DNA of 64,000 bases. Source: Karstenula rhodostoma CBS 690.94 (lineage: Eukaryota; Ascomycota; Dothideomycetes; Pleosporales; Didymosphaeriaceae). Both the position numbers and the translations under genes were made by a program. Shown piece after piece: positions 21,820 through 33,038 of this stretch (position 1 is the first letter of the stretch; each line of letters opens with the position of its first letter). The DNA is taken from contig MU001505.1 of assembly GCA_010093485.1 (NCBI GenBank), forward strand, positions 709,375 to 773,374. The letters run 5' to 3'. A model generated the notes under the pieces. It saw only the letters and a program-made list of their open reading frames with translations. It was not told the origin of the DNA and ran no database searches.

Positions 21820-22482
21820 ATTGATACCCTTGGGCTGAGAATGCAGCCGGTAGGTTTCCAAAAGGTCCGGAAAAGGCTTCTTTGTTATATCCTGGCAACG
21901 AGATTCTTGGGGGTTGCTGGGGCCTTGCCAAGCCGTCCGTCTTGTTTATGATTTGCAATCGCAGGTTTGCGTTAGTGGTACGCAAGAAGGAAAAGGGTAT
22001 CACGAAAACGACGCAGACGGATCAGAAAAGGCGATAGAGAGCAGTTACAGAGAGATGAGATGAATCTGGTATGCCATTGTCATCCTTGAAAACTACGACA
22101 AGGACCATTGCAGATTCGCGCTTGGGGGAATATGACGTCGATCGTGCGGGCCGCGCCCCACAACCTCAGGGGTCAAGCTTTCAACTTCTGAAGATTCAGC
22201 CAAAGATCTCCCATAGCCGCGCGGCCGATTAAATGCCGGTCTGTCTTAGTTTCGAATGAGCTGGCATCCCAAGAGCATCTAGAACGCGCATCAGCCCAGT
22301 GTCAAAGCAAGGTTGGTGAGGGTTAGTAACAAAATTCACTAGTCTGCGTACTTGGCCGTTGGTCGTTTTCATTGGCATTGACATTATCATACAATATATA
22401 CTAGGGTGGTCTTCAGCCTCTCCAGACATCGTTCTAGATGTGGAGTATCTGCTTCAATTGCACCTTCCAACAGGGCGCTATC
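21820..22482. other. Intergenic, no gene seen
   Basis: Promoter and leader of the PLC-like gene, and the 3' flank of the small membrane-protein gene. Nothing recognised in it. Confidence 0.45.
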
Positions 22483-23130
22483 TCATTGACCGAACAAGTG
22501 TTCGAACGTGCTCTTACCCTCGAGCTGCTGGATCTCTTGCTTCAAGGCATCAATGCGATAGTTCTTGAATGCCTTCTCTATCCTTCCTTTGGCTTCGGGG
22601 TCCTTGGTGATAGTCCGCGATGCAGACGCGGTGCCGCTCAAAAATCCCACCTCACCTCCAAAGAACAAACCTCCAAGCGAGAAGAAGAAGTACGTGGCTG
22701 CATCACTCCATTTAGACGGTGCGAGTTTGTCTGTGATATCTGGAATGGGTTCTGTGGCGTCATTAGTATGCGGTGCCTGTGTGCAGGTAGTCGTTAAATC
22801 ATACCTGTACGACCATCCGCGAACCTAACCTCCACGGGCTTCTCCATTGCCCTGAAGGCGTTGAAATACGATAGACGCATCGATCGTAGCCTGAAAGCAC
22901 AGTATATGCCGAATCCGACGCCCAAGAGGGTGCCCACCTTGGCGTGGGTTGATACTTTGCTACCCGCCCTCTTGATTATGTCACGGTCGGATTGATTCAA
23001 ACTATGAACTGTTAGTCCTTTCCACATTCCAATCGCAATGGCACCCATACTCATGCTGCAAGTGTTCTTCCGCAAGCTTTCGGAGCTGTCCGGATCTTCC
23101 GTCTCTGAATGCAGCTAGTGAACTGTCCAT
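22483..23130 (-). CDS. Small two-helix membrane protein, 181 aa
   Basis: Three exons (23130-23051, 23001-22805, 22751-22483) with introns of 49 and 53 nt. All phases match, and the first intron uses an ACTAAC branch and the second CATAG acceptor option. The protein starts MDSSLAAFRDGRSGQLRKLAEEH, then LNQSDRDIIKRAGSKVSTHAKVGTLLGVGFGIYCAFRLR with one hydrophobic helix, and after EVRFADGRTEPIPDI a second one (ATYFFFSLGGLFFGGEVGFLSG). It ends with a charged helix (KGRIEKAFKNYRIDALKQEIQQLEG). The layout resembles small conserved mitochondrial or ER membrane proteins of ascomycetes; no specific function can be given. Confidence 0.8.
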
Positions 23131-23467
23131 AATTACGGTGGATAGAGGGGTAAGTATGTCAATTGAGCAATTGATGTATCAGACAGAAGCTGTGAGCAGT
23201 GGGGGAAAGTATCTTAATTAAGCTTGAACTGGGGCTCGAAGCTTCGACAATTGAGGACGTAACCGGCACGTCACATCACGTCACGATGCTAAATCCACGA
23301 CGTCAACCCAAAGTGGCCGACCCACCAGCGCTCTTCCGTCCCTTCCTGTTGGACGCACGACAGTCGTACATGATATACCGAGGTATTGTTTCTACCATTA
23401 CTCTCAGATTGTCGAGATCCTACACGCAACTAGACGAACATTCCAAGACGCACAACCCTCCGCCGCA
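23131..23467. other. Intergenic, no gene seen
   Basis: About 340 bases between two minus-strand genes. A CACGTCACATCACGTCACG stretch (23268-23286) contains three TCAC/CACGTCA-like motifs that resemble bZIP/CRE half sites; it lies upstream of the small membrane-protein gene. Confidence 0.4.
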
Positions 23468-24361
23468 TCAAGGCCTGAGCGTCTTCTCCCTCCGGTACAC
23501 CGCCGCATCAATCGCCTCGCAAGCACCCATACACCTCTTCGTCCACTCAGTCATGGGATCCAACGGCTCAACTTCCGTCCCAACCTTATGCCCCTCCCCA
23601 AACTGATGAAACGCCACAAAATCCAAGCCCCCCGGCTTCCCCACGTTCCGCGTCTGGAACAGCGGAGTGTACCTGGTCGTCCGCTTGTACCCGGGTTCTT
23701 TGGACATCTGCTCGTTGTGCTCTTCCCTATACCAAGCATCTAGGTCTGTCTCGCCGCCAGGCGCCGGCTGCATGGCCGCGTAGATGATGGTGTCCACGTC
23801 GTCTGTAGCGTTGTCAGCTTCCGTATGCCCTCGACACCCTCGCGTTCGCTGACCCATCGGTGCCATCCTGAGCGTATTGCGCGCACTTCCCTGTCGTGTT
23901 GCCGCACTCGCTGACAAGGGCATCTGGAACAAAAGAAAGGAAGTAAGAAACGCAGACGCACCTGCCATGTTTCCCACCCCCCCAAACGCCTCCACCCTCT
24001 CCAAAATCCTACTCTCAAAATCCACAAACTCATCCACCGGCCCCTGGGTCGGAAACAAGTCGCTCGTCCGCGGAATCTCGTGCAAGCCCCCACCCACGTG
24101 CTTGCGATTGCCGTATTGCACCAGCTCCAGATCGTCCACCTCAAACACAATCATCCACTGCCTTTCGTAGCTCGCACTCGCGGCTTTCCACGATGTGATC
24201 GCCTTGACGATCCCCGTCTGCAGTATGGTGGGGAGATAGATGTCGTAGAACCACTTCTCGAGCGTGTCCTGCGAGAGTTTGGAATCTGGTCGGAGTTTGA
24301 CGAAGGACTGCATGATGCCAGCGCCGGTCCATGTTGGAGGGGTTGAACTTGTTGCTGACAT
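23468..24361 (-). CDS. EthD-like dimeric alpha-beta-barrel protein
   Basis: Open frame of 297 aa. Two ferredoxin-like repeats are visible: GIMQSFVKLRPDSKLSQDTLEKWFYDIYLPTIL at the N-terminus and VDTIIYAAMQPAPGGETDLDAWYREEHNEQMSKEPGYKRTTRYTPL later, the latter with the W..EEH core of EthD-type proteins (PF07110). The link between them is of low complexity and probably holds an intron: GTGCGT at 23961 to CTACAG at 23803 (159 nt, multiple of three, with an AGCTGAC branch) would leave FGGVGNMADDVDTIIY and a 244-aa product. This fold is found in polyketide cyclisation helpers and stress proteins; the role here is unknown. Confidence 0.74.
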   Translation of the reverse strand: MSATSSTPPTWTGAGIMQSFVKLRPDSKLSQDTLEKWFYDIYLPTILQTGIVKAITSWKAASASYERQWMIVFEVDDLELVQYGNRKHVGGGLHEIPRTSDLFPTQGPVDEFVDFESRILERVEAFGGVGNMAGASAFLTSFLLFQMPLSASAATRQGSARNTLRMAPMGQRTRGCRGHTEADNATDDVDTIIYAAMQPAPGGETDLDAWYREEHNEQMSKEPGYKRTTRYTPLFQTRNVGKPGGLDFVAFHQFGEGHKVGTEVEPLDPMTEWTKRCMGACEAIDAAVYRREKTLRP

Positions 24362-24833
24362 TGTGGGGGATTGTGAGGGAAGAGAGACGGGGTTAGCAGA
24401 AATGAAACGAGGACGATGAGCTATTATACGCCGTGCTGTGGCGCAGGATGATGGACGTTTATAGCAGGGCTGCCGTGCGGTGCGCCGTATTACTCCGCAC
24501 CTCTTCGTTGCGGATTAGCTTACCCGAACGATCCTCGTCACTGCCACTTCTAGAATAGCGTACCTCCATATATGGGTTCTTGATGGATCCGATAGTTTAG
24601 CGGCTCGTCGTCCAGATAAACATACGAGAAGCCCGATCCGGAGAACTAATGGATGAAGACTACATTGATATTCCTATCCTAATCTAGTCTTCCGAGAGCG
24701 ATCCCATTGATCGAAGTCCCAAGCTGATGTTGAACCATAACGCGCCGCTATGCATATGCAATAAAAAATGCAGTGTACCAGAGGTCTACCCTGGGGAAAA
24801 TGGAGGGGTATAGTACAAAAAAAAAAGAACGTA
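24362..24833. other. Intergenic, no gene seen
   Basis: Promoter of the EthD-like gene and 3' flank of the Tcp11 gene. A 10-A run lies near 24818-24828. Confidence 0.45.
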
Positions 24834-26924
24834 TCAAGGCAGCCTCGTTCGGTCAGAGAGACTGCTCTCATAACTCGACCCCGGATCCGGCGGGTCACCC
24901 GTCTTCATTACATTGACTACCTGTACATCGTGTTCGGAGGCTGGTGCAGGACACATTGGTGCAGGTGGCGGTGGAGTGGATTGTGACGTTGCGGAAGTTG
25001 TGGTCGCCGGTTGCGGCGGTGGCGGTAGATGTGTAACGGGGCCTGATGCGTCGTCTTGCACATATGTGATGGGTGCCCATATGCGCCAGTGTAAAAGAAC
25101 AATATGTGAAATACGCCTGGCAAGATCGCTGAGCCTATCTTGGGGGGTGTTGTTGTAGAAGGAAAACGTATCGATGGTAGGTGGTGCTGGAATGAAGGGA
25201 GGTGTAGAGCTCGGTGGTGGCGATGTCACCAGGCTGTTGTAGAGTTCGGTAGGTGAGGAGTTGATGTGTTTGTGGATGGAACCGAGAACCTGCGGGAGGA
25301 GTGTAGCCTCCAGTGTCGAGGCATGAGATGTAAAGGTGTTGTAGAATAGCGAGCGAAGGTACTCGTTTGTGGCCTGCAGGCTGTGATGATCAAAGACAGG
25401 AGATCGACCGGCCGTAACTTGCGCTTGTCGATAAATTTCGAGCGAGAGCGACTCAGAGTTGTATATCCAAGCCTGCGAGCCGTGACCCATGGACTCTCCC
25501 ATGATTGCGGTTAGCGAGGAGCGAAGGTGGTGTCTGGCAGCGTTCGACAATGCTGCATCATGTCCCAAGTCCTTCCGCAACTTATTGAACATGCTAAAAC
25601 AGATCTCGAAATGCACCAAGTCATCGAGTTCCGACTTCAAGGCTCGCAGTCTATCGTAGTCCAGGTAAAAGGTGTCGGGAAGCTCTTGCCGAGTGTCTCG
25701 CGAGAACACGCTGGAAACGACTGCTTGTGCGAACATGTCCAACCTCGTTCGGTTCACTTGTTTGGTTATGGGTGTGTGGTGTATTTGAAGCCCTTGAACG
25801 ACGGCGGTCCACCACCTCTGAGCCGCTTCAAAATTGACTTTCGAGCGTTTGTTGACTATCCGGTCTAAATGGTAGTGCTTTTCATAGTTGATGGTATCTT
25901 CGATGAGCAACGGTTTGAGGTTCCGTATCTGATGGTTCGCGACATCCTGTTCTTGTCAGCATTTGTTCGAGGCATGGACAAGTACACATACAAGCTTCAT
26001 CGTTTCCAGCATCCCGATCAATCCCTGGAGGCTCTTAACGATGATATCCAGGTTCAAATCTCTCCCTGTAGCACCCTGGCGCATCAGATCCACCATTTTG
26101 TCGACCCATTCGTCCCGCATAGGAGCGCAATGCTCTTTCAGCAGACGTGCAGTCCACTCTACCAAGACGACCATATCGCATACACCTTTCTCGATCTCTT
26201 GCATGAGCATCCGTACATCGAGATGCTCGTCTACTCTTTGATGGTCTCTGTCGGGCACCAAGCTCTTCAAAACCTCATGAATCGTCTCGAACACCTTTGG
26301 GACCCGCTTCTGCGCTCGCAGGAAGTACACAGATGGATCTGCGTGTCCCGAGGGTCGCAACGGTGGCGTGCCCCGAAACAGGCGCGTGTACAAATGCAAC
26401 TCGGCTTCCAACGCAAGCCAGTATTTCACAGAGTGGCGTTCTTTCTGCTGGCCTTTAGACCCCTCGTTATTTGGTCGGAAGCTCAAGTCTTTGTCGAAAT
26501 TAACGTCGTGACGTAGTTTGATGTTGCTGATGATGTTCTGGATGTCGAGCTCGCTCAAGGATTGTTTGGTAATCGGAGGTAGCATTGCGGCATGCCTGTA
26601 TGCATCCGCCAACTCCTCAATTTGCGCCTCCGTCCGTTTGTCATGCAACCCTGCAACGTGCCTCTTAAGATATTCCACAAGCTCCTCTGCGATATCTCTT
26701 TCAGCCATGGAAAGGCTTCGGGGTCGTTGATATTCGTTAGAAGATGATCTTGTTTCTGGGTGGTGGCGGCTTCCATCGTGTGTAACACCATCTGCAGACG
26801 CAATAGTGTTGTCCCACGTCGCCCCGTTAGCTGGTATACCAACTGACGCGCCTTCCACATCTGACGGGGGCAAAGGCAAAAAGGCGTCGGCAGCCCTGCT
26901 GCCCGCCGGACTCTGCGCGTTCAT
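24834..26924 (-). CDS. Tcp11/SOK1-family protein
   Basis: Exons 26924-25992 and 25946-24834 are joined by a 45-nt intron with a GCTGAC branch, restoring GMLETMKL-DVANHQIRNLKPLLIEDTINYEKHY, the most conserved stretch of the Tcp11 family (PF05794). Product is 681 aa; an in-frame ATG at 26978 would give 699, but the 26924 start has the better context (ACCATGA). Upstream conserved blocks are ELVEYLKRHVAGLHDKRTEAQIEELA and VFETIHEVLKSLVPDRD...VRMLMQEIEKGVCDM. The C-terminal 70 residues are Pro-rich and disordered. Yeast Sok1 suppresses loss of protein kinase A and Tcp11 proteins act near cAMP/PKA signalling; that role is family knowledge, not visible here. Confidence 0.9.
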
Positions 26925-29387
26925 GGTCTGGCGACGACGGAAGTCGTCACAGCTCTTCCTGGATGGGCGTGTCTTCATGAGCGTGGAACGACCGGTGAGG
27001 GACCAGCAACCGAAGTGCAAGGGTGGGATGTAGGAGAGTTGGTATGCTTGGGGAAGCGACCGGTAATGTAAAGCAAAGCAGAGTGCAAGCGTTGCTCCTC
27101 AACTGCGACTCTGTCAGCCACCAAACGGGTACGAAAAGGCACGCGGTTTGTAAGGACACAATCGAGACGTGTTCGCGGGTTGTTTGACTGAGTGACGGGT
27201 AGCCGCATGAACGTGCCAGGCGTGCCGAGTCAGACAGACAAGCTGCGATACGCGGCAGGGTGTCTGTTTCACGCTTGTGGAAAGATATACCTTTCGCATG
27301 TGCTCAGGCCTGTGAGGTCTGGGACGCAAGATCAGGGGTTGTGCGCTGTTAACATGGTCGGGGCAAGCGTTGAGAAGGCGATGTGCTCAAAGGAAGATAT
27401 ACACAACGTTTGCGGAAGGGAGACAGGACGTTTGCGGAACGAAGTTCTGCAAGAGAACTTCTAGACGAAAAGGCTTTGCGCGAAATGCAAAGCGAGAGAA
27501 AACAGAAAAGGCAGACAAGAAACTAGACGTCTTATTCTAGCTGGCACGCTTCACTAGAATGAGACGCTGCAAGGTGTGTTGCGGAATTCAAACCGGGCGC
27601 TGACTCGTTCGTTCCTGTGATCGTTTGACTGGTGCAATGTGTCGGTGAGAGACGGACGGCGCGGGTGGTCACATCAAGGCAGCGAAGGACAGGGCCCTTG
27701 CGTCCTGTTTAAAGGGCATGCGACGATACGGCCGTGCTTTCGATAATGCAGCGCGGAGGCGGATCGCCACTGGGGTGACGGCGGCGCTGGGGCTCTCGTG
27801 GCCATTGCGCGACATCGGCCCAGTGTCTGCTAAGGGCATTCGTGAAGCGTGCAGGCGGGCCTTCCCAGAGCCCACACCGCTACCATTCGCCGCTCTGCCG
27901 GCGGGTGAGCATTGCAGGAGCTGCTGGGCCCACGGCGGCAGCAGTCACACGCAGCGAGGGAATCATGAGAGGCTTCGATGGGAGTGAATTCCGGGCCCGG
28001 CTTCGGCTAGGCGGCGGATGCGGCTGCGGCTGCAGTGAACGGCGAGCCAATCTCGCTTTCCTGGCCGCCAACAGCCTCACTTTTTTGATACCCGGGAACG
28101 ACGTGCAAAACAGGGCGGTGGTGAAGGCCGGATGGCAAAAGAAACGCAGCCAGCGCCTGCAGTGCGCGTGTTGTCCGTGGCCTTCGATTCGACTGCTGCC
28201 GCTGCTGATCTCGCTGCCAACTCCACTGCTCATCCTGTATATCTGGGCGTCGCCCTGCTATTACACCTAGCTAGCAGCTACTGCGACGGGGTCCGTCTTG
28301 AACGAGACGCGGTCGCGCAAGACGATCAACATGTACCGCCTCAAGCTCGCTCGTCTCGAGGTTGCGGCAAGGGAGTCGTCCGTCCGACGTGTGGCCGGCG
28401 CCGAGAGGCTCCAGTTCTGGGAGCATTGCGGCCGAAGAGGGTACGAACAGCTTCATTCGAATGTACGACGCGTTGGCCTGGTACGAGGGCGTGGAAAAAC
28501 ATGCCATTGTCAAACATGACCAGTGTGCGGCCCCATAACTAAGCCGTGCTGCTGTATACATCGCGCGTTATAGGCAGCCTGCAGCGCCTGGTCTTTCGTT
28601 GCCTCACAAGGCTGGCAGAGCGCCTGGCCAATGATTGTCGGATGACTCGCTGATGCTGTGCCAGAAAGTACCGAGATCACTTCCCTGCGTTGCGAAACGT
28701 CAGGTATACAGGGCGACGACTCACACGGAGCCCGGTGAGACGATGCTTTCCCGGCGTCGTAGGCTGCGTAAGGATCATGCTTGGGGAAGGCCGGCTTTTG
28801 TACGTTCGCTGCACAGACATCGTGCATCTTACCCGATCAATGTCTAGCAGACCGCGGCAAAGGAGAAAATCGTGCGAACAAGTGGAACAGATGTGCTAGA
28901 GTGGTCACTGGTGGAGAGGTGCCCCGTATTTGTAGTATATGTAGGGCTGAGCATCGCGCCTGCCGTCTTGGGCAACAATTCCCTAAGCCAAGCCTGGTAG
29001 TTCCTACGACGAAGCTAGGAGCCTCACAAAACCGTCTTCCAAAGATAGGGCGATCTCGATGGAAACCATATTAACTTTACAGCGGTAGAACTTTCCACCC
29101 TCCTTGCTGGTCACGACTGTTAATACGAAACGCATGTAATTGCAAGAATCGCGGCAACCAGTGCATGTGGGTAGCTCGAGTTCCCCTTCCGACTCTCAGT
29201 ATATACCTTCAAGCAAATAGGTTCGAGTATTGTACAATAAGTCTCCAAGCAATGCCAAATCCCCTAAACTCGTGAAAATAGAGGAGCTTTCGTCTTAAAA
29301 AATAAACACTCTGCCATGCAAGATCATCAGTCGTATCTCATCAACACGCTCCACCTCATACTCTTCTCTTCTCTTCTCTTCTCTTCT
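26925..29387. other. Large intergenic region, partly GC-rich
   Basis: About 2.4 kb without a supported gene. The part 27,660-28,560 is GC-rich and therefore carries long chance frames on both strands (for example 27842-28270 and 28132-28542), none with splice-linked continuation or domain signatures. It may contain the long promoter of the Tcp11 gene or a noncoding transcript. Confidence 0.45.
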
Positions 29388-29389
29388 CT
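29361..29389 (+). repeat. (CTCTT)n microsatellite
   Basis: Nearly six perfect CTCTT units in a row. It overlaps the very end of the candidate small gene on the minus strand, where it forms part of the 3' region. Confidence 0.9.
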
Positions 29390-29627
29390 ACCGCCACCAC
29401 CCCCTCCTCCTCGCCTCCAGCCTCTCACTCCTCAGCTCTCCCCTCTTTACCTCCCTACACCACGCACACATTCCCATATGGAACGTAGTGAACGCTCTCC
29501 TCTGCCCAGGCGGACAGGCGCGCCCAAACGGCTTGATCGCGGCCGCTTGAGCGCACATCTGGAGGTACGGGGTTATAGGTGTCGGGGGACAGCCGCAGGT
29601 CGAGTGCGCGTAGGTGACGTAGCACAT
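29388..29627 (-). CDS. Candidate small Cys-rich protein, 79 aa
   Basis: Starting at the ATG at 29627, a 79-aa frame reads MCYVTYAHSTCGCPPTPITPY and carries further cysteines in QMCAQA, RACPPGQR and MCAWCRE, with a basic C-terminus. The order MC-Y-x-STCGC-x-TP-x-C-x-CP-x-CxxC resembles short, poorly characterised intracellular Cys proteins found repeatedly in Dothideomycetes, and the start is similar to the 74-aa gene at 43.6 kb (MCSYTYS). The same frame is open well upstream, but that part is low complexity (His/Thr/Pro from a G/T-rich strand) and is not counted. Support is modest. Confidence 0.4.
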   Translation of the reverse strand: MCYVTYAHSTCGCPPTPITPYLQMCAQAAAIKPFGRACPPGQRRAFTTFHMGMCAWCREVKRGELRSERLEARRRGWWR

Positions 29628-30676
29628 GAGGTGTTGTTGGGTGTTGGTGTGAAGCGTGAGATGCGAGGCGTGAGGTGTAGTAGAGAGGTGTAGTGGAGAG
29701 GTGATGTTGTCGTACGTGGGTTGGGAGGCGTGGTGGGTGTATGGAGAGCTGGTTGTGGATGGAGATAGTATTAGACGGTGGAGGTGGCGATGTGCTGTTC
29801 GTGTGGCCTCTGGACGTAGACAAGGTCGATAGTGAGTCTCCTGCTTGTGGCGCTGGAGACGAGCGCGATCTGTTCGGCTGTAGAAGCTGGCAGTCAGTTT
29901 CGTCCGATTAGCTTTGATCAAGATCCCGCTCTCTCTTAAACCAACGGACAACAACGAGAAAGGTAGCAATCCATGATTCCTATTTGCGGCTTGCGCGTTG
30001 CGAACTGCGGTGGTCTTTGCGTGGGGAGGGAAACGGCATATAAAGAACGATGCAGTCAGTGGAAACATCACTGCCCACCTTACATGCCTGCGATCCGTCG
30101 ACGGGGCAATCGTTCGTCGCGATTGCGATTGCGATTGCGGTCCTACGACAACGTTGCTACCGTGCCGTCTTCACCGGTTGGCTGGCGCTTTTGTTTTTCA
30201 CACATGTTCAAACCAGAGGCGATCGCATCGTGTATATGTGTATGTATTAGGACAACGCGCTCCGCCAAAGAGTAAGCGGTGCAGTGTATATCTGCATCGC
30301 AAGCATAGCACAGGTAGGAAACACTTTCCGTTCAGTCTATCGTAGGAAACCGTTATTATAAGTATAAGGCGCAATAGGGCGAAGTCAGATTGGCGAGCAG
30401 AACGTGATGTGCAACCGCTCCGCCTCAGATGCCAGCGCAGCTGCAATTTCCTGAAACTAAGGCCACAGGCGAGCCACGTATGGGATGACGTATGTGGACG
30501 GGAGTACGAAAAAGCGGTGTTTTCCAAATGAAGCCGAAGTTGCGACTTTTCACTGCCTGTGAGCGCCAAAAGTCAGAGGTCAAACTCGCTAATATACCGC
30601 AGAGCCCAGTGTAGCCCCGGCCCGAAAAGCCTATTTCATTGACACAATTTTTATACGTCGGGGAAGTCGGAGCATG
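29628..30676. other. Intergenic with a GCGATT hexamer repeat
   Basis: No supported gene. A short GCGATT repeat (about three and a half units) lies at 30119-30140. The long minus-strand frame across 29,630-30,071 is a biased-composition artefact of the GT-rich plus strand. Confidence 0.45.
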
Positions 30677-32091
30677 TTACAACCGGGCGTCCATTTCTGA
30701 AGATTGTTTGCCAGCTCGACCACGTGGCGTTTCCTTCGCGCTTGCTTCATGCTCGTCCGGACTGTCTTCATCTGAAGGGCTTGGGGGGCGGCTGTCATTC
30801 AGGTTGCGACGACTGCGAGCCATCTGTTGTATGTTAGCACCGATCTGACAACATAGAGTCAAGTACTTACCCAAGACCTCACACCACCGATCAGACCAAG
30901 ATTGTAACCCGCAGCAAATTCCGATGAGCCCCGCTCGGATGCGCGGCCAGGGATCTCCAGATGGCTGAGATGCGACAGGGCAGAGGGAGAGGTAGCGCTT
31001 GCTGCCAGCTCGCGTTCGGTCCGCTCACGAGTCGGGGTCCTGGCAGGACTCGCAGGTCTGCTAGATTGCCAGAATTGGCGGAAGTCTTTAGTGAGCTCCT
31101 GGCCGGTTGTAGCCCAGTTGTTCTTGATGCTGTCGCGCAATTCGACCATGTTGCGCTTGAATTCAAGCTCGTTCTTCTTCAACCACGAGACGTTGAGCTC
31201 CTTGCGCGAAGTACCGCGCTTGAGCTGGCGGTCAATGTACTGGTCGTAGTCGCGAACAATCCTAGGCGGATGTTAGCACGTCGTTTTGTGGGGAAGTTGT
31301 GTGTGAAATTACTTTGTGATGATGCCCGTGGTGCTCAGGCCCTCGGTTCGCTGGGTTACCAGGAACATCCCTTTCTCCTTGATCGGCTTGTAAATGTCGT
31401 CTCCCTCGTCTGCGCCATAAGGGAGATCGTCGTGGGCGACGTAATCGATTCCGTGCTGCTCGAGGAACTCTGCAGTCACGATCCAGGGGCAGTCCTCGAT
31501 GACTTCGTCTACCCACTTGCAGTGGCGCACACTCTCGGCGCGTTCTGCGGCCGAAAGTACAGTAAGGCCCTTCCTGCGGTGTGTCTCCTCGTTGCCGGTA
31601 ACGCCGACAATGAGGTGTGTGTCCGGGAAGGCTGTCTTGGCTTGCTGGAGCGCTCGCGCATGGCCCAGATGGAAGAGATCGAACACGCCGTCCGCATACA
31701 CTCTGACGGGGCGCCCTTCCGGCGCCGGATTCGTCTTGTAGCCGACTGGATCCACCAGACCGGCCTTTGGCGGAGGTGCCATCCTCATGGTGCCGGCCTC
31801 GCCGTTCACGCCGTGGTCATCTCCGTCCCCAGATGAGCTCGTCTTGCTTTTCTTGCTGGCGCGGTCTGACTGGCCGTCAATGTCTCCGTTCTCGCCGTCC
31901 GCATTCTTGTCGGCACGCGGTCTTTTTGAAGAGGCGTGTGAATCGGCCTGTCGCTCCTTGGAGGTGACTTGCTGGAGGATGGAATCTTCGGCGCCCTCGT
32001 CGGAAGCGTCGCGTGACGATGGCTGTGCGACGTCCATGGCTGCGTTCTTAACGGAGGAGACGGTGTTGGTCCTCTTGCGTTTTGGCGGCAT
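30677..32091 (-). CDS. pct1: Choline-phosphate cytidylyltransferase
   Basis: Three exons (32091-31313, 31261-30871, 30823-30677) with introns of 51 and 47 nt give 438 aa. The cytidylyltransferase core begins at [23 protein letters not shown] with the catalytic HLGH at residues 141-144 and ends in [19 protein letters not shown], where RTEGLSTT (248-255) is the second signature; the final KIV is made by the first splice. The N-terminal 120 residues are basic and disordered, with a PPKRKR nuclear-localisation-like start. After the core come the amphipathic helix region ([23 protein letters not shown]) that binds membranes and regulates the enzyme, and a Ser/Arg-rich tail. It makes CDP-choline, the rate-limiting step of the Kennedy pathway. 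Confidence 0.95.
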
Positions 32092-33038
32092 TGATTGCGG
32101 GACGGGTGTGCGAATGCGACGGCTTGGGATACGTGTGGCCGCGAGCGATTACGTCGGCGCGTAGATGCAGTTCCAAGTTTCGTTCGTTGTTGTGCAAGCT
32201 TGTAATCCGGCACAGCTGTCACTGGTGGTAAAGCGTTGAGGTCGGAACAGAGACCGGCGCGTGCCGATGACGTGAGTGGACGCGGTGGGTGAAGCGTCGT
32301 TGGACCTGGAGCTTGCGGACCTGAACACAGCAGCAGATGATAGGATGCAGGGAGATAAGGAAGGGAGACGATGGATATGTCGCGATTTCGCGAGGAGACG
32401 CGAAACCACAATCAGTCCATAAATTTGGCGGTCACCCATTCCCTGATTCGATCATTCCTTGGCAGTGACGGAGGCCGCAAGTTGGCCCAGCGTCATCCGC
32501 GCCCCGGCTGAACAGTTCACACTCCACATCTCGAGCACGTGCAGCTACATCGTCTCTGATTTCTCCCTTTTTGCATCCAGTCCTCAAAACTTCAGCTTCC
32601 GGATTGTGGCTGACATGCGTTGTGTTGACATGGATACATGATAGGGGTATCCGTGACGGCACGATGATATATGCGAAGACCCTGGCAACCGGCACGCGCC
32701 TTCCTGCTCCCTTCTGGTAACCCAAGCGAGCCGCATGCAAAAGTTGTATAATTTACTGTGCCGCTACATTCCTAGCGGGCTGAAAGAGTAGGGTGCCACG
32801 AGTATCGCGAACTTTGCATGGTGATGTGATGCTGTGCTTGTTACTCCATCTTTCTTAAAAACTTCGAGCGGCGCACGAATATAGTATGAGCTGATGTGCT
32901 GTCATCCTAGACTCGACCTATGTTATCTTACGCTTATTCTCTGCGAGGGTGCACTCGTATCATCCTAGGGCGGAAGCCACTTCGATGCAGCGTCTGCAGA
33001 TAGTAATTTGTTTATTTGTATTCAACTACACATCAACC
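32092..33038. other. Intergenic, no gene seen
   Basis: Promoter of the cytidylyltransferase gene and 3' flank of CIA1. No supported frame or repeat. Confidence 0.45.

Noticed and set aside
14356..24361. Secondary-metabolite gene cluster (NmrA-like, EthD-like, MFS)
   Set aside because: These genes are far apart and interspersed with unrelated ones, with no PKS, NRPS, terpene synthase or P450 in the window.
27660..28560. Cluster of long frames in a GC-rich block
   Set aside because: GC-rich sequence lacks stops on both strands; no splice-linked continuation, no domain and no consistent start context.
29630..30071. Upstream extension of the 79-aa frame to 227 codons
   Set aside because: The extra part is His/Thr/Pro low complexity produced by a G/T-rich opposite strand; only the Cys-containing end looks protein-like.
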